DNA of 64,000 bases from Streptomyces rishiriensis (GTDB taxonomy: Bacteria; Actinomycetota; Actinomycetes; Streptomycetales; Streptomycetaceae). Where the stretch lies: assembly GCF_030815485.1 (NCBI RefSeq), contig NZ_JAUSWV010000002.1, positions 4,960,001 through 5,024,000 on the forward strand, given 5' to 3'. Position numbers and translations under genes: made by a program. The notes beneath the pieces were generated by a model, which was not told the origin of the DNA, did no database searches, and saw only the letters and a list, made by a program, of their open reading frames with translations. Of this stretch, positions 28,985-37,177 are shown one piece after another; the stretch's first letter is position 1, and every line of letters begins with the position of its first letter.

Positions 28985-29212
28985 TCACCGGAGCAGGTAG
29001 GGCATGTTGACCGTGACGGCACCGGTGGGACAGCGAGCCGCGCACGGGCCGCAGTACCAGCACTCGTCGACGTGCATATAGGCCTTGCCGTTGCTCTCGT
29101 CGATGGCGAGGGAGTCCAGCGGGCACATGTCCACACAGAGCGTGCAGCCGTCGATGCACTTCGACTCGTCGATGGTCACGGGCACATCGGCCCGCTGGGG
29201 TGCCAGGGTCAT
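28985..29212 (-). CDS. Two-cluster ferredoxin, AprB-like
   Basis: A 75-residue protein with two [4Fe-4S] motifs: C19, C23, C26 and C30 (spaced 3-2-3, one residue wider at the first gap than a classical ferredoxin), and C51, C54, C57 and C61 (2-2-3). The second motif, DECWYCGPCAARCPTGAVTV, closely resembles the core of adenylylsulfate reductase beta (AprB), though the AprB C-terminal tail is missing. It probably hands electrons to or from the flavoprotein at 23004. ATG at 29212 with GGAG eight bases upstream. First gene of the transport/redox operon. Confidence 0.88.
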   Translation of the reverse strand: MTLAPQRADVPVTIDESKCIDGCTLCVDMCPLDSLAIDESNGKAYMHVDECWYCGPCAARCPTGAVTVNMPYLLR

Positions 29213-29222
29213 GGCTGTCTCC

Positions 29223-29252
29223 AGAAAAGTCCCGAGAAATCCTGAGAAATCC
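29223..29252 (-). repeat. Three 10-bp direct repeats in the ferredoxin leader
   Basis: Read on the minus strand the units are GGATTTCTCA, GGATTTCTCG and GGACTTTTCT, ending about ten bases before the ferredoxin start codon and touching its ribosome-binding site. A 10-bp period puts each unit on the same face of the helix, suggesting a regulator site; a translational element is also possible. Confidence 0.6.
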
Positions 29253-29411
29253 CGGTCGGCGGTGAACCGATGAGGTCGTGCCGGACGATGAAGGGTTGTG
29301 GGCGGTGAAGGGAGCGGCGATGGAAGCGGGGGAAGCGAGTGGAGAAGCGAGCGGACATGAGGACGAGCGGGAGGGCGGAGACGGGGGCGGAAAGGCTGCC
29401 GGTGCGAGAGG

Positions 29412-30212
29412 TCAGAGGGAGCGGTGCAGCAGGCCGCTCATCGAGATGCGGTCTCCGCGGAAGCGGATGAACTCCAGGTCCACCGGGCGGCCGTCGGCGA
29501 GGTGCGTGAGGCGTTCGAGCATCAGGACGGCCGCGCCACGTGGTGCCTCCAGTACGGCGGCGGAGTGGGCGTCCGCGTTCACCGCCTCCAGGGTGATCTC
29601 GGCGTGGCCCAGTCGCTGCCCGGTGACCGCCTCCAGGAGCCGGAAGACATCGGTGTTCTCCAGGTCGGCGCCGAGCAGGGCGGTGCCGATGTCGAGCGGG
29701 ATGTAGGTGAGGTCGAGAGAGAGGGGGAGGCCGCCCAGACGGCGCAGGCGTTCGATGTAGAGCACGTCGGTGCCGGGCGGGACGTGGAGGCGGTCGGCCA
29801 CCGGGGCGGGCGCGGCGACGGGGCCCATCGTGCGGACCTCGTTGGTGACGTGACCGTGCTCGTGCAGGGTCTCCGCGAGGCCCATCAGACGGTCCAGGCC
29901 GTGCGGGTACTTCTGCGCCACGACGACCGTGCCCACGCCGGGCAGGCGCTCCACCAGTCCCTCTGCCCGGAGGAGGTCGAGTGCCTGGCGGACGGTGTTG
30001 CGGGAGGCGCGGTAGTCACCGGCGAGGGTCGACTCGTGCGGGAGCGTGCCGTCCGGGAAACCGTCGGTGAGCAGCTGGCGGCGCAGGAGGTCCGCGAGCT
30101 GTCGGGCCTGGTCCGCGCGCAGCCGACGACGCGCACGGTGGGCGGCGACGGTGGTCGCGCCCTGGCCGGCGTGGTCTCGGATGCGGTCGGTCGGTGGCAT
30201 GTTTCGAACCAT
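29412..30212 (-). CDS. GntR family transcriptional regulator (UTRA/HutC type)
   Basis: About 266 residues. An N-terminal winged helix-turn-helix (DGTLPHESTLAGDYRASRNTVRQALDLLRAEGLVERLPGVGTVVV) is followed by a UTRA ligand-binding domain (PPGTDVLYIERLRRLGGLPLSLDLTYIPLDIG ... EFIRFRGDRISMSG). It sits 199 bases upstream of the ferredoxin gene on the same strand, so it probably controls the transport/redox operon in response to its substrate. The start is uncertain: ATG 30212 or 30200, neither with a good ribosome-binding site, so a leaderless or short-leader message is possible. Confidence 0.88.
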   Translation of the reverse strand: MVRNMPPTDRIRDHAGQGATTVAAHRARRRLRADQARQLADLLRRQLLTDGFPDGTLPHESTLAGDYRASRNTVRQALDLLRAEGLVERLPGVGTVVVAQKYPHGLDRLMGLAETLHEHGHVTNEVRTMGPVAAPAPVADRLHVPPGTDVLYIERLRRLGGLPLSLDLTYIPLDIGTALLGADLENTDVFRLLEAVTGQRLGHAEITLEAVNADAHSAAVLEAPRGAAVLMLERLTHLADGRPVDLEFIRFRGDRISMSGLLHRSL

Positions 30213-30479
30213 AGCGAGCTGGTAGGAAAAGCGGTGTTGCCGGAGTGTTGCGCCACCTGCGGGAGTGTCAGAAAAGGAGCTGACCTGGTGAAACGGGACC
30301 GGCGTACACAAGATCTGCCACGTCGGGGCGACGCGGTGAGGCCGATGCGCGGTCTGCGCGAGAGGGTCTACCGGAGAAGGCCTGTGCGAGAGGCACACGC
30401 GAGAAGGCACATGCGGGAGGCCCACGGGAGACGGCCGTCGCGACCAGGTGGTCAGGGCAGAGCCGCCAGGGCGAGGCCG

Positions 30480-31418
30480 TCAGGACAGCGCCGTCAGTCC
30501 TGGGGCGAAGGTGATCAGCAGGGGCAGCAGTGGCACCAGCGTGGCCACCGTCGTCGTCAGCGCCCGCTGTCTGCGGAGCAGGCGCGGCGGAGGCTCGAGC
30601 AGACGGTCGACCCGCTCGCCCAGGAGGCGGTGACTCGAGGCGCAGGACAGGACGCCGCGGTGCTGGTTCAGCTCGATCAGGGCGAGCGCCGTGGTCAGGT
30701 GACCGCAGCGGCGGGACGCCGTGTCGTCGGCGGCGAGTTCGACCAGGCGGTGGGTCTGGTCGCAGAAGTGGGAGAAGAGCGGAATACGGGGGAAGCCGGT
30801 GGCAAGGGCGGTCGACAGGTGGAGCAGCCAGTCGTGGTGGGCGCGGGCATGGCCGCGCTCATGGGTGAGGACGGCGTCCAACTGGTGGGAGGTGAGGCGG
30901 TGCAGGGCGCCGGTCGTCACGATCAACTGGGGTGGATTGCCGGGCATCCACCAGGCGTCCGGATATTCGTCCTCGAGCACCAGCAACGGTCCGCGGGCGG
31001 ACGGCAGGCCGGCGGGCAGGTCGGGGGCGCGTTCCCGCAGGTGGGCCCTGGCCCTGCCGCGGCGTCGGCGCGCCTCGACGAGCTCACGGGCGAGCATCGC
31101 GGTGGTCCAGGCGGCCCCGCAGGCCAGCAGCAGGGTGAGGGTCGCGGCCCACAGCGGGGCGGCGGAGAGGTCGTACGCCTCGGAGACCCCGGGCGGCGCG
31201 GGGGCGAAGACCCGGGCGCGGACGGTGTGGAACACGGCGGCGGCGCCCAGGGTCAGGGCGGCCACACAGCACAACAGGACCGTGGCGACCAGGCACTGCC
31301 AGACCCACAGCCCGAGCACGGGCTCCCGCTCGGGCCAGGCGGACCGGGTGAGCGCACGGGGAGCCGGCACGGCGGCGGACAGGGCGACGACGCTCAGCAG
31401 GAGCAGGCAGAGGGTCAT
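30480..31418 (-). CDS. M56 family membrane metallopeptidase
   Basis: A 312-residue membrane protease related to BlaR1/MecR1. Three helices lie in the N-terminal 110 residues and one near the C-terminus. The zinc site is HERGH at 186-190, with a downstream acidic ligand expected in RLVELAADDTA. The penicillin-sensor domain of BlaR1 is absent. Related genes usually sit beside a BlaI-type repressor; none is visible on either side, so its control is unclear. Confidence 0.88.
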   Translation of the reverse strand: MTLCLLLLSVVALSAAVPAPRALTRSAWPEREPVLGLWVWQCLVATVLLCCVAALTLGAAAVFHTVRARVFAPAPPGVSEAYDLSAAPLWAATLTLLLACGAAWTTAMLARELVEARRRRGRARAHLRERAPDLPAGLPSARGPLLVLEDEYPDAWWMPGNPPQLIVTTGALHRLTSHQLDAVLTHERGHARAHHDWLLHLSTALATGFPRIPLFSHFCDQTHRLVELAADDTASRRCGHLTTALALIELNQHRGVLSCASSHRLLGERVDRLLEPPPRLLRRQRALTTTVATLVPLLPLLITFAPGLTALS

Positions 31419-31859
31419 GCCATGGGCTCCGGATCCTGGTCGGGAAGGGGGCGTGGGCCACGTGCGCGCGGGGTGCTTGCGGCGTACCCGCGGGCGTGCG
31501 GCCTGCCATGGGCGGCGGGCTCGGCACGAGAACCGTGCCCGCCGCCAGTATGACGGCGGTTACGCCGGGAGTCAGCCCACGACGACGCTCCGGTTCAGCC
31601 CACGCCGACCCGGCTCGACGGCCTCGCCACCGTCGACCCCCTCACCACCGGCTTGGCCACCGGCCCTGGCTGCGACGACGGCTCGGGCGCTGCGGCCGTC
31701 CCTGATCCCGCCGCTGCAGCCGCCCTCCGCTCCCCCCGCCCTCCGCTCCCCCGCCCCGCCTTCGCCCCCGGTGCAGATGCGGGCGCCGGGTTCACTCACA
31801 CCTACCCCACGCCCACGCCCGCTCCCACTTCCGCTCTCACACCAGGGCCCCTGGGCGCT
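31419..31859. other. 441-bp gap, no gene recognised
   Basis: Between the M56 peptidase start and the fumarylacetoacetase stop. The right half is C-rich low-complexity sequence, including a CCAGGGCCCCTGG dyad near 31840 that might end the fumarylacetoacetase transcript. The peptidase promoter must lie in the left half, but I could not pick clear elements. Confidence 0.5.
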
Positions 31860-33071
31860 TCACCCGGCGATCACCTGGCCGCTCACCTCTCCCAGGCCTA
31901 CTCGCGCTCCGCCGGGACCTGGGGCCCATGCCGACAGGGTCACCACGTCGCCGTCCTCGAGGAACGTGCGCTTGCCGTCGGGGAGTTCCAGCGGATCACG
32001 GCCGTTCCAGGTCAGCTCCAGCAGGGAGCCGCGCTCGTGCGGCTCGGGGCCGCTCACCGTGCCCGAGCCGTACAGGTCGCCCGTGCGCAGGGAGGCGCCG
32101 TTGACGGTGAGGTGGGCGAGTTGCTGGGCGGCCGTCCAGTACATGCTGGAGAAGGGCGGGTCGGAGAGCGTGTGACCGTTGAGCGCGACAGAGATGCGCA
32201 GGTCGTATCCGCCGGATTCGGCGGCCGCGTCGTCGAGGTAGGGGAGGAGGGGGTGGGTCCGCTCCGGGGGCTTCACCCGCGCGTGCTCCAGGGCTTCCAG
32301 CGGAGTGATCCACGCCGACACCGACGTGGCGAACGACTTGGCGAGGAACGGGCCGAGAGGGACGTACTCCCAGGCCTGGAGGTCACGGGCGGACCAGTCG
32401 TTGAGCAGGCACAGGCCGAATACGTGCTCACGGAAGTCGGCCAGCGCGACCGGACTGCCCTGCCGCGAGGGCACGCCGACCACGAAGCCGACCTCGGCCT
32501 CGATGTCGAGCCGCACCGAGGGCCCGAAGACGGGGGCCGGGTCGTCGGGTGTCTTGCGCTGGCCCGACGGGCGGACGACGTCCGTGCCGGAGACCACGAC
32601 CGTGCCGGCCCGGCCGTGGTAGCCGATCGGCAGATGCTTCCAGTTGGGCAGGAGGACGTCCCCGGCGTCCGGACGGAAGATCGCGCCCGCGTTCCGGGCG
32701 TGGTGCTCGGACGAGTAGAAGTCGACGTAGTCGGCGACCTGGAAGGGAAGGTGCAGGGTCACGCCGGCAAGGGGATGGAAGAGGGATTCGACGGTGGGCC
32801 GGTGGACGGGGTCGGTCACCCACTCCGTCAGGGCGCGGCGCACCTGCGACCAGGTCGCGCGTCCCGCCGCCAGCAGCGGGTCGAGCGTCGGCGAGGCGAG
32901 CAGGCCGACGTGTGGCGAGCCGAGAGCGCGGGCCGCCGCGCCCGCGTCGAGGACATGGTCGCCGAGCCGGACGCCGACGGTCCGCTCCGTGGAACCCGGG
33001 AGGGAGAAGACGCCGTACGGGAGGTTGTGCGGACCGAAGGGATCGCCCTCGGGAAGGTCGAAGGGGGGCAT
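31860..33071 (-). CDS. Fumarylacetoacetase
   Basis: A 403-residue cytoplasmic enzyme that cleaves 4-fumarylacetoacetate to fumarate and acetoacetate, the last step of tyrosine degradation through homogentisate. The N-terminal domain starts MPPFDLPEGDPFGPHNLPYGVFS. The catalytic domain has YHGRAGTVVVSG (catalytic His), the metal ligands in DIEAEVGFVVG, and NDWSARDLQAWEYVPLGPF with LAKSFATS. ATG at 33071 is the start expected for this family; an in-frame ATG at 33113 would add a short Lys/Glu/Arg leader. No other tyrosine-degradation gene is adjacent. Confidence 0.93.
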   Translation of the reverse strand: MPPFDLPEGDPFGPHNLPYGVFSLPGSTERTVGVRLGDHVLDAGAAARALGSPHVGLLASPTLDPLLAAGRATWSQVRRALTEWVTDPVHRPTVESLFHPLAGVTLHLPFQVADYVDFYSSEHHARNAGAIFRPDAGDVLLPNWKHLPIGYHGRAGTVVVSGTDVVRPSGQRKTPDDPAPVFGPSVRLDIEAEVGFVVGVPSRQGSPVALADFREHVFGLCLLNDWSARDLQAWEYVPLGPFLAKSFATSVSAWITPLEALEHARVKPPERTHPLLPYLDDAAAESGGYDLRISVALNGHTLSDPPFSSMYWTAAQQLAHLTVNGASLRTGDLYGSGTVSGPEPHERGSLLELTWNGRDPLELPDGKRTFLEDGDVVTLSAWAPGPGGARVGLGEVSGQVIAG

Positions 33072-33372
33072 CGGGTACTGCCTCTCTTTCGTGCGCTCTT
33101 TGGTGCTCGCCATGTAGGGCTCGCCGGACCCCGAGCGGGTGTCGCGCGGGTGCGCCGAGCCGCGCCACACGTTACGGCTGACGTCGCGGAAGTGACATGG
33201 GGGCCGGACCGGCGAGGTCCGTCGGCCGGCCGCTCTCCGCTTCCGGTCGCTCACCCGAAGTGGTCCACCGGCCGGTACGCAATCTTGACGGAGCGGTGCG
33301 AAACGGGAGACTCTGGGCGGGTGCTGGAAGGCCTCGGGGAGGGGGCCTTCCCCTGGCACACCTGGGGGGCGG
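33072..33372. promoter_or_regulatory. Divergent promoter region of fumarylacetoacetase and the DegT-like gene
   Basis: A 301-bp region with no gene. On the plus strand TTGACG (33285-33290) is a good -35 box, with only weak -10 candidates about 17 bases on (around 33307-33314), which would give a leader of some 50 bases. I found no clear operator for fumarylacetoacetase. Confidence 0.45.
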
Positions 33373-34608
33373 ATGGCCATAGGGGAGGCCGGCCTCGGGT
33401 CGGCGCGGCGTGGCTCACGGCCGAAGCGGCTGGAAGCGACGATGCGCGACAGACTCGGCCGGGTATGCGTGTACGTACCGTCGTGCAGATTCGGGCTGTA
33501 CGTGGCCTTGCGCCACTGGTGCCCGCCGGGCGGACGGGTACTGATGTCGCCGGTCAACGACGACGTGATCTTCTTCGTCCTGCTGGCGGCCGGACTGCGG
33601 CCCGTGCAGGCGCCGTTGAACCCGCTGGACGCGTCGATCGACGTCGATGCCGTGCCCGACGAGGTGTGGGGGTCGCTCTCCGGCGTCCTCACGACGAATC
33701 TGTACGGCAGTCCGGACGACACACCACGTCTGCGGAAGAAGTGCGACGCACTGGGTATCCCGCTGTTCGAGGACGGGGCGCATGCCATCGGCAGCGAAGT
33801 GGGCGGCAGACCGGTCGGGGCCTGGGGGGACGCCTCCGTCTTCAGCCTCTCCAAGCATGTCGGTGCCAAGGCCGGCGGCTTCCTGGCCTGCGCCGACCCG
33901 GGACTGCGCGAGGCCCTGGAGAAGACCTGCGAGGACCTGCTGCTGCCGGCACGGCTCACGGCGGAACTCGCCTACACCGTCCGGCCGTACGCGGAGGCGG
34001 CCGTGCGAGGGCTGCGGTTGCGGCGGGCCGCCTGGGCCACGATGCGGCTGCTCGGGCTGATGGAGCGGGAGGAGATCCGCATGCCGCTGCGGTCGGCCGA
34101 GCTGGCCCGCGCCGTCACCGTGGCGCCGGACCTCACTGCGCACGACTCCTGGGTTCGCGTCGACATGCACGACTACCGGCTGCGTTCAGGTCCGCTGAGA
34201 GCCGGCCGCATCGCCCGCAGGCTCGACCACCTGGACGAGGTGCTGGCGGCCTGCCGGGCGGGCACGGAACTGCTTACGGCCACACCGTGGGCACGTCCCG
34301 GCGCCGCCCGCGCCGACCGGGTCCAACCTCTCTTCCGCGTACCCCTGTTCGTCGCCGACCGGGACGCCGCGAGGGCGGCGCTCGCGCGGCGGGGCATCGT
34401 CGTCGGGTACCTCTACGATCCGCCGCTGGACGACTACGCGGGTGCCGCCTTCACCGACCCGTCGCCCGATCCCGCCGGGGCCCGCTGGTTCGCCCGGCAC
34501 GCGTTGCCCGTGGATCCGCTGCGGGCCCGGCGGGTCGTCGAGGTGCTCCAGGAGTCCGGCGTACGGCCGGCCGAGGCGCCGGGAGGGCTGGAGCCGACCC
34601 GTGGCTGA
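33373..34608 (+). CDS. DegT/DnrJ/EryC1-like PLP-dependent sugar aminotransferase
   Basis: A 411-residue protein of the DegT fold, which usually transfers an amino group to a keto-sugar nucleotide. The PLP-binding elements LFEDGAHAIG (about 131-140) and FSLSKHVGAKAGG with the Schiff-base Lys at about K161 are present. N- and C-terminal regions diverge from typical members, so another PLP reaction is possible. ATG at 33373 after a G-rich site. It overlaps the following flippase gene by eight bases, so both probably serve one glycan pathway. Confidence 0.8.
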   Translation: MAIGEAGLGSARRGSRPKRLEATMRDRLGRVCVYVPSCRFGLYVALRHWCPPGGRVLMSPVNDDVIFFVLLAAGLRPVQAPLNPLDASIDVDAVPDEVWGSLSGVLTTNLYGSPDDTPRLRKKCDALGIPLFEDGAHAIGSEVGGRPVGAWGDASVFSLSKHVGAKAGGFLACADPGLREALEKTCEDLLLPARLTAELAYTVRPYAEAAVRGLRLRRAAWATMRLLGLMEREEIRMPLRSAELARAVTVAPDLTAHDSWVRVDMHDYRLRSGPLRAGRIARRLDHLDEVLAACRAGTELLTATPWARPGAARADRVQPLFRVPLFVADRDAARAALARRGIVVGYLYDPPLDDYAGAAFTDPSPDPAGARWFARHALPVDPLRARRVVEVLQESGVRPAEAPGGLEPTRG

Positions 34609-37177
34609 GACACAGGCCGAGATCCAGGTGCCGGAGTCCTCGGCGCCGCCGGTCGGCAGAAAGACGGCCGGCGCGCCACCGCCCGACCGGCCGGACGACC
34701 GGACCCGCGGCTCCGAATCCCTGTTCAGGAACGCCTACTTCCTGATGCTCAGCACGGGTGTGTCCGCCGTGCTGGGCCTGGGCTTCTGGCTGATGGCCGC
34801 CCGCTACTACTCGGAGGAGGCCGTCGGCCAGGGCTCGGCGGCGATCGCGGCGATGCGGCTGCTGGCCAGCATCACGGCGACGACGATGATCGGAGCCGTC
34901 GTCCGCTTCGTGCCGCGCGCGGGACGGACCACGGGCTCGCTGGTGTGGCGGGCGTACGCGGTCAGCTCGGCGGTCGTGGCCGTCGCCGCCTTCGCCTTCC
35001 TGCTCACCCTGGATATGTGGGGGGCGACGTACGCGCCGCTCGGCACGGCCGCAGCGGGGGCGGCGTTCATCGTCGCGTGCGTGGCATGGGCGTTGCTCAC
35101 ACTCCAGGACGGGGTGCTCACCGGCCTGCGCAGGTCGGGCTGGGTGCCCATCGGCAACGCGGTGTTCTCCGTCGGCAAACTGATCTTGTTGGTCGTGTGC
35201 GCGACCGCACTGCCGGTGCTCGGGATCTTCGTGTCCTGGGCCCTCGCGATCGCGTTCTCCACGCTGCCACTGGGCTGGTTGATCTTCCGCCGGCTGATTC
35301 CGCGCCAGGCTGCCGTCGACCACGACCTGGAGCCGCCGCAACTGCGCGAGATGGGCCGCTTCCTGGCCGGGGACTCGCTGGGCGCGCTGTTCAGCCTGGC
35401 GATGATCAACCTGCTGCCGGTGATGGTCGCGGTCCGCTTCAGCGCGGCGGAGAACGGCTACTTCTACGTGGCGTACACCGTCGGCGGGACGATGGAGTTC
35501 ATGGCCATCAACATGGCCTCCTCCCTCACCGCGCACGCCTCCCACGATCCGCGCCAGCTCGCCGAGGGCGTGCGGGGGGCGTTGCGCCGGATGACGCTGC
35601 TGCTGGTGCCGGTGGTGCTGGTCCTGGTGGTGTTCGCCCCGCAGATCCTGCTGCCGTTCCACGAGGACTACGCCGAACACGGCACCACCGTGCTGCGGCT
35701 GCTGGCCGCCGGGGCGCTGCCCCGGGTAGTGGTCGAGCTGTACATCGGAGTGCTGCGGGTGCAGGGCCGGACCGGGGTGCTCGCCGCGCTCCAGGGCGCC
35801 ATGTGCACGCTGGTGCTGGGCAGCGCCGCCCTGCTGTTCGCCCCGGCCGGGATCGCGGGTGCGGGCTGGGCGGTACTGATCAGCATGACGCTGATCGCCG
35901 CCGTCTCCGCCGTAGGTCTGCGTTCCGCGCTGCGCCGCGACCGCCGTCCGTCCGCCGTCGGCCGTTCCTCCGCGGCCCCGGCCTACGGCACTCACTGGGC
36001 GCGGCTGAACGCCACCGCCGGGTACGGCACGAACTGGGCGCGCCGAGCGGCTCAGGAACGCGAGGGCGTCGATGAGGACACGGTCACCCTGTTCATAGGA
36101 CGCCCCGGCTACGAACGCGAGGCGCTGCAAGCGGACACGCTCGCGCTGATAAGGCGGACCCCACAAGAGTCCGAGGCTCTCAAGGGAGGCAGGGGGGAGG
36201 GGACCGAGCGGGGGAAGGGCACCGAGCGGGGGAAGGGGGCCGAGCGAGGGAAGGGGGCCGAGCGAGAGGAGGGGATCGAGGCAGGCAAGGGGAGCGAAGA
36301 GACCGGGAAGATCGAGAAGGCCGGGACCGCGAAGGCCGGGTCCGTGAAAGCCGCTTCTGCGAAGGCCGGGGCGTGGGGCCGGTCGACAGGGGAGGCCGCA
36401 CGGGACCGGTCCGCGTCGGGTGGGGGCCGGGAGTGGTGCGGGTCGGGCGGGCGTTGGGATCGGTGGGTCTCGGGCGGGTTGTGGGGTCTGCTCGGCGTGG
36501 CGACCGTGGTCTTCTGGACGGCGTTGCGTGATCTGCCGTGGTTCGACGGCCCGTCCGAGGACGTACTGACCGGACGTCAGCTGCTGGCGGCGCTGCCGCT
36601 CGCGGCGCTCGTCGCGGGGGGTGTACTGCTCGTGGTGTTCGTCGGCGCGGTGACGCTGCGCGCTGCGCGCGGGGCGCTGCTGCCGGGGGCGGCGCTGGGT
36701 TCGGTGCTGCTCGCCCTGTACGCCGTACCCTCCGCCTTCGGCCGGGAGCCGTCACCGCTCGGTGGGGCGTCGTACGCGAAGGCGGCCGGTCACCTCGCGG
36801 AGGGGATGGGGCTCGACGGGCCCGAGCCGCTGCTGCGCTGGGCACCGCCGGCCGTGCAGCTGCTGTGTCTCGTACCGCTGTGGCTGCTGCTCGCGCGGGC
36901 GGATCGGTGGTTGACGTGGCCCGGGCGCTGGGGCGTCCTGTATCTCGTCGCGGTGGGCGGCTGGGTGTGGCGGCAGGAGCTCGCGCCGGTGGTCCTTCCT
37001 CTGTTCGTCGTCCTCGTCCTCGTCCTCGCCGTCGTGTCCGTGTCGCTCGCCACCCGTGGCCGCGCGGGTGCCGGACAGCCGCGCGGCGCGGTCGCGGTCA
37101 GCGGGACGGCACCGGCTGGTGGAAGTAGCCGTTCTTACCCGCCTCCCGGTAGCCCTCGAGACCAGGGCCCTCGTTGA
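34601..37177 (+). CDS. Polysaccharide flippase-like membrane protein with C-terminal membrane extension
   Basis: An 858-residue protein. Residues 40-450 form about 12 membrane helices of the Wzx/MATE type (opening NAYFLMLSTGVSAVLGLGFWLMAARYYS) that move lipid-linked glycans across the membrane. Then comes a hydrophilic Gly/Glu/Lys/Arg linker with an 18-bp repeat array (36201-36290), followed by about five further helices from residue 620 that I cannot assign. Flippases are normally 400-500 residues, so the second half is unusual. The last 80 bases overlap the convergent hydrolase gene. GTG at 34601, overlapping the DegT stop. Confidence 0.78.
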   Translation: MAETQAEIQVPESSAPPVGRKTAGAPPPDRPDDRTRGSESLFRNAYFLMLSTGVSAVLGLGFWLMAARYYSEEAVGQGSAAIAAMRLLASITATTMIGAVVRFVPRAGRTTGSLVWRAYAVSSAVVAVAAFAFLLTLDMWGATYAPLGTAAAGAAFIVACVAWALLTLQDGVLTGLRRSGWVPIGNAVFSVGKLILLVVCATALPVLGIFVSWALAIAFSTLPLGWLIFRRLIPRQAAVDHDLEPPQLREMGRFLAGDSLGALFSLAMINLLPVMVAVRFSAAENGYFYVAYTVGGTMEFMAINMASSLTAHASHDPRQLAEGVRGALRRMTLLLVPVVLVLVVFAPQILLPFHEDYAEHGTTVLRLLAAGALPRVVVELYIGVLRVQGRTGVLAALQGAMCTLVLGSAALLFAPAGIAGAGWAVLISMTLIAAVSAVGLRSALRRDRRPSAVGRSSAAPAYGTHWARLNATAGYGTNWARRAAQEREGVDEDTVTLFIGRPGYEREALQADTLALIRRTPQESEALKGGRGEGTERGKGTERGKGAERGKGAEREEGIEAGKGSEETGKIEKAGTAKAGSVKAASAKAGAWGRSTGEAARDRSASGGGREWCGSGGRWDRWVSGGLWGLLGVATVVFWTALRDLPWFDGPSEDVLTGRQLLAALPLAALVAGGVLLVVFVGAVTLRAARGALLPGAALGSVLLALYAVPSAFGREPSPLGGASYAKAAGHLAEGMGLDGPEPLLRWAPPAVQLLCLVPLWLLLARADRWLTWPGRWGVLYLVAVGGWVWRQELAPVVLPLFVVLVLVLAVVSVSLATRGRAGAGQPRGAVAVSGTAPAGGSSRSYPPPGSPRDQGPR
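36201..36290 (+). repeat. 18-bp tandem repeat, five units, within the flippase linker
   Basis: Units such as GCACCGAGCGGGGGAAGG encode a repeating six-residue G-T/A-E-R-G-K motif in the cytoplasmic linker. The unit length keeps the frame open. The copies are purine-rich and diverge toward the 3' end. Confidence 0.85.

Noticed and set aside
31653..34745. A 1030-codon plus-strand frame opposite fumarylacetoacetase
   Set aside because: It mixes antisense of fumarylacetoacetase with an off-frame reading of the DegT-like gene; no domain.
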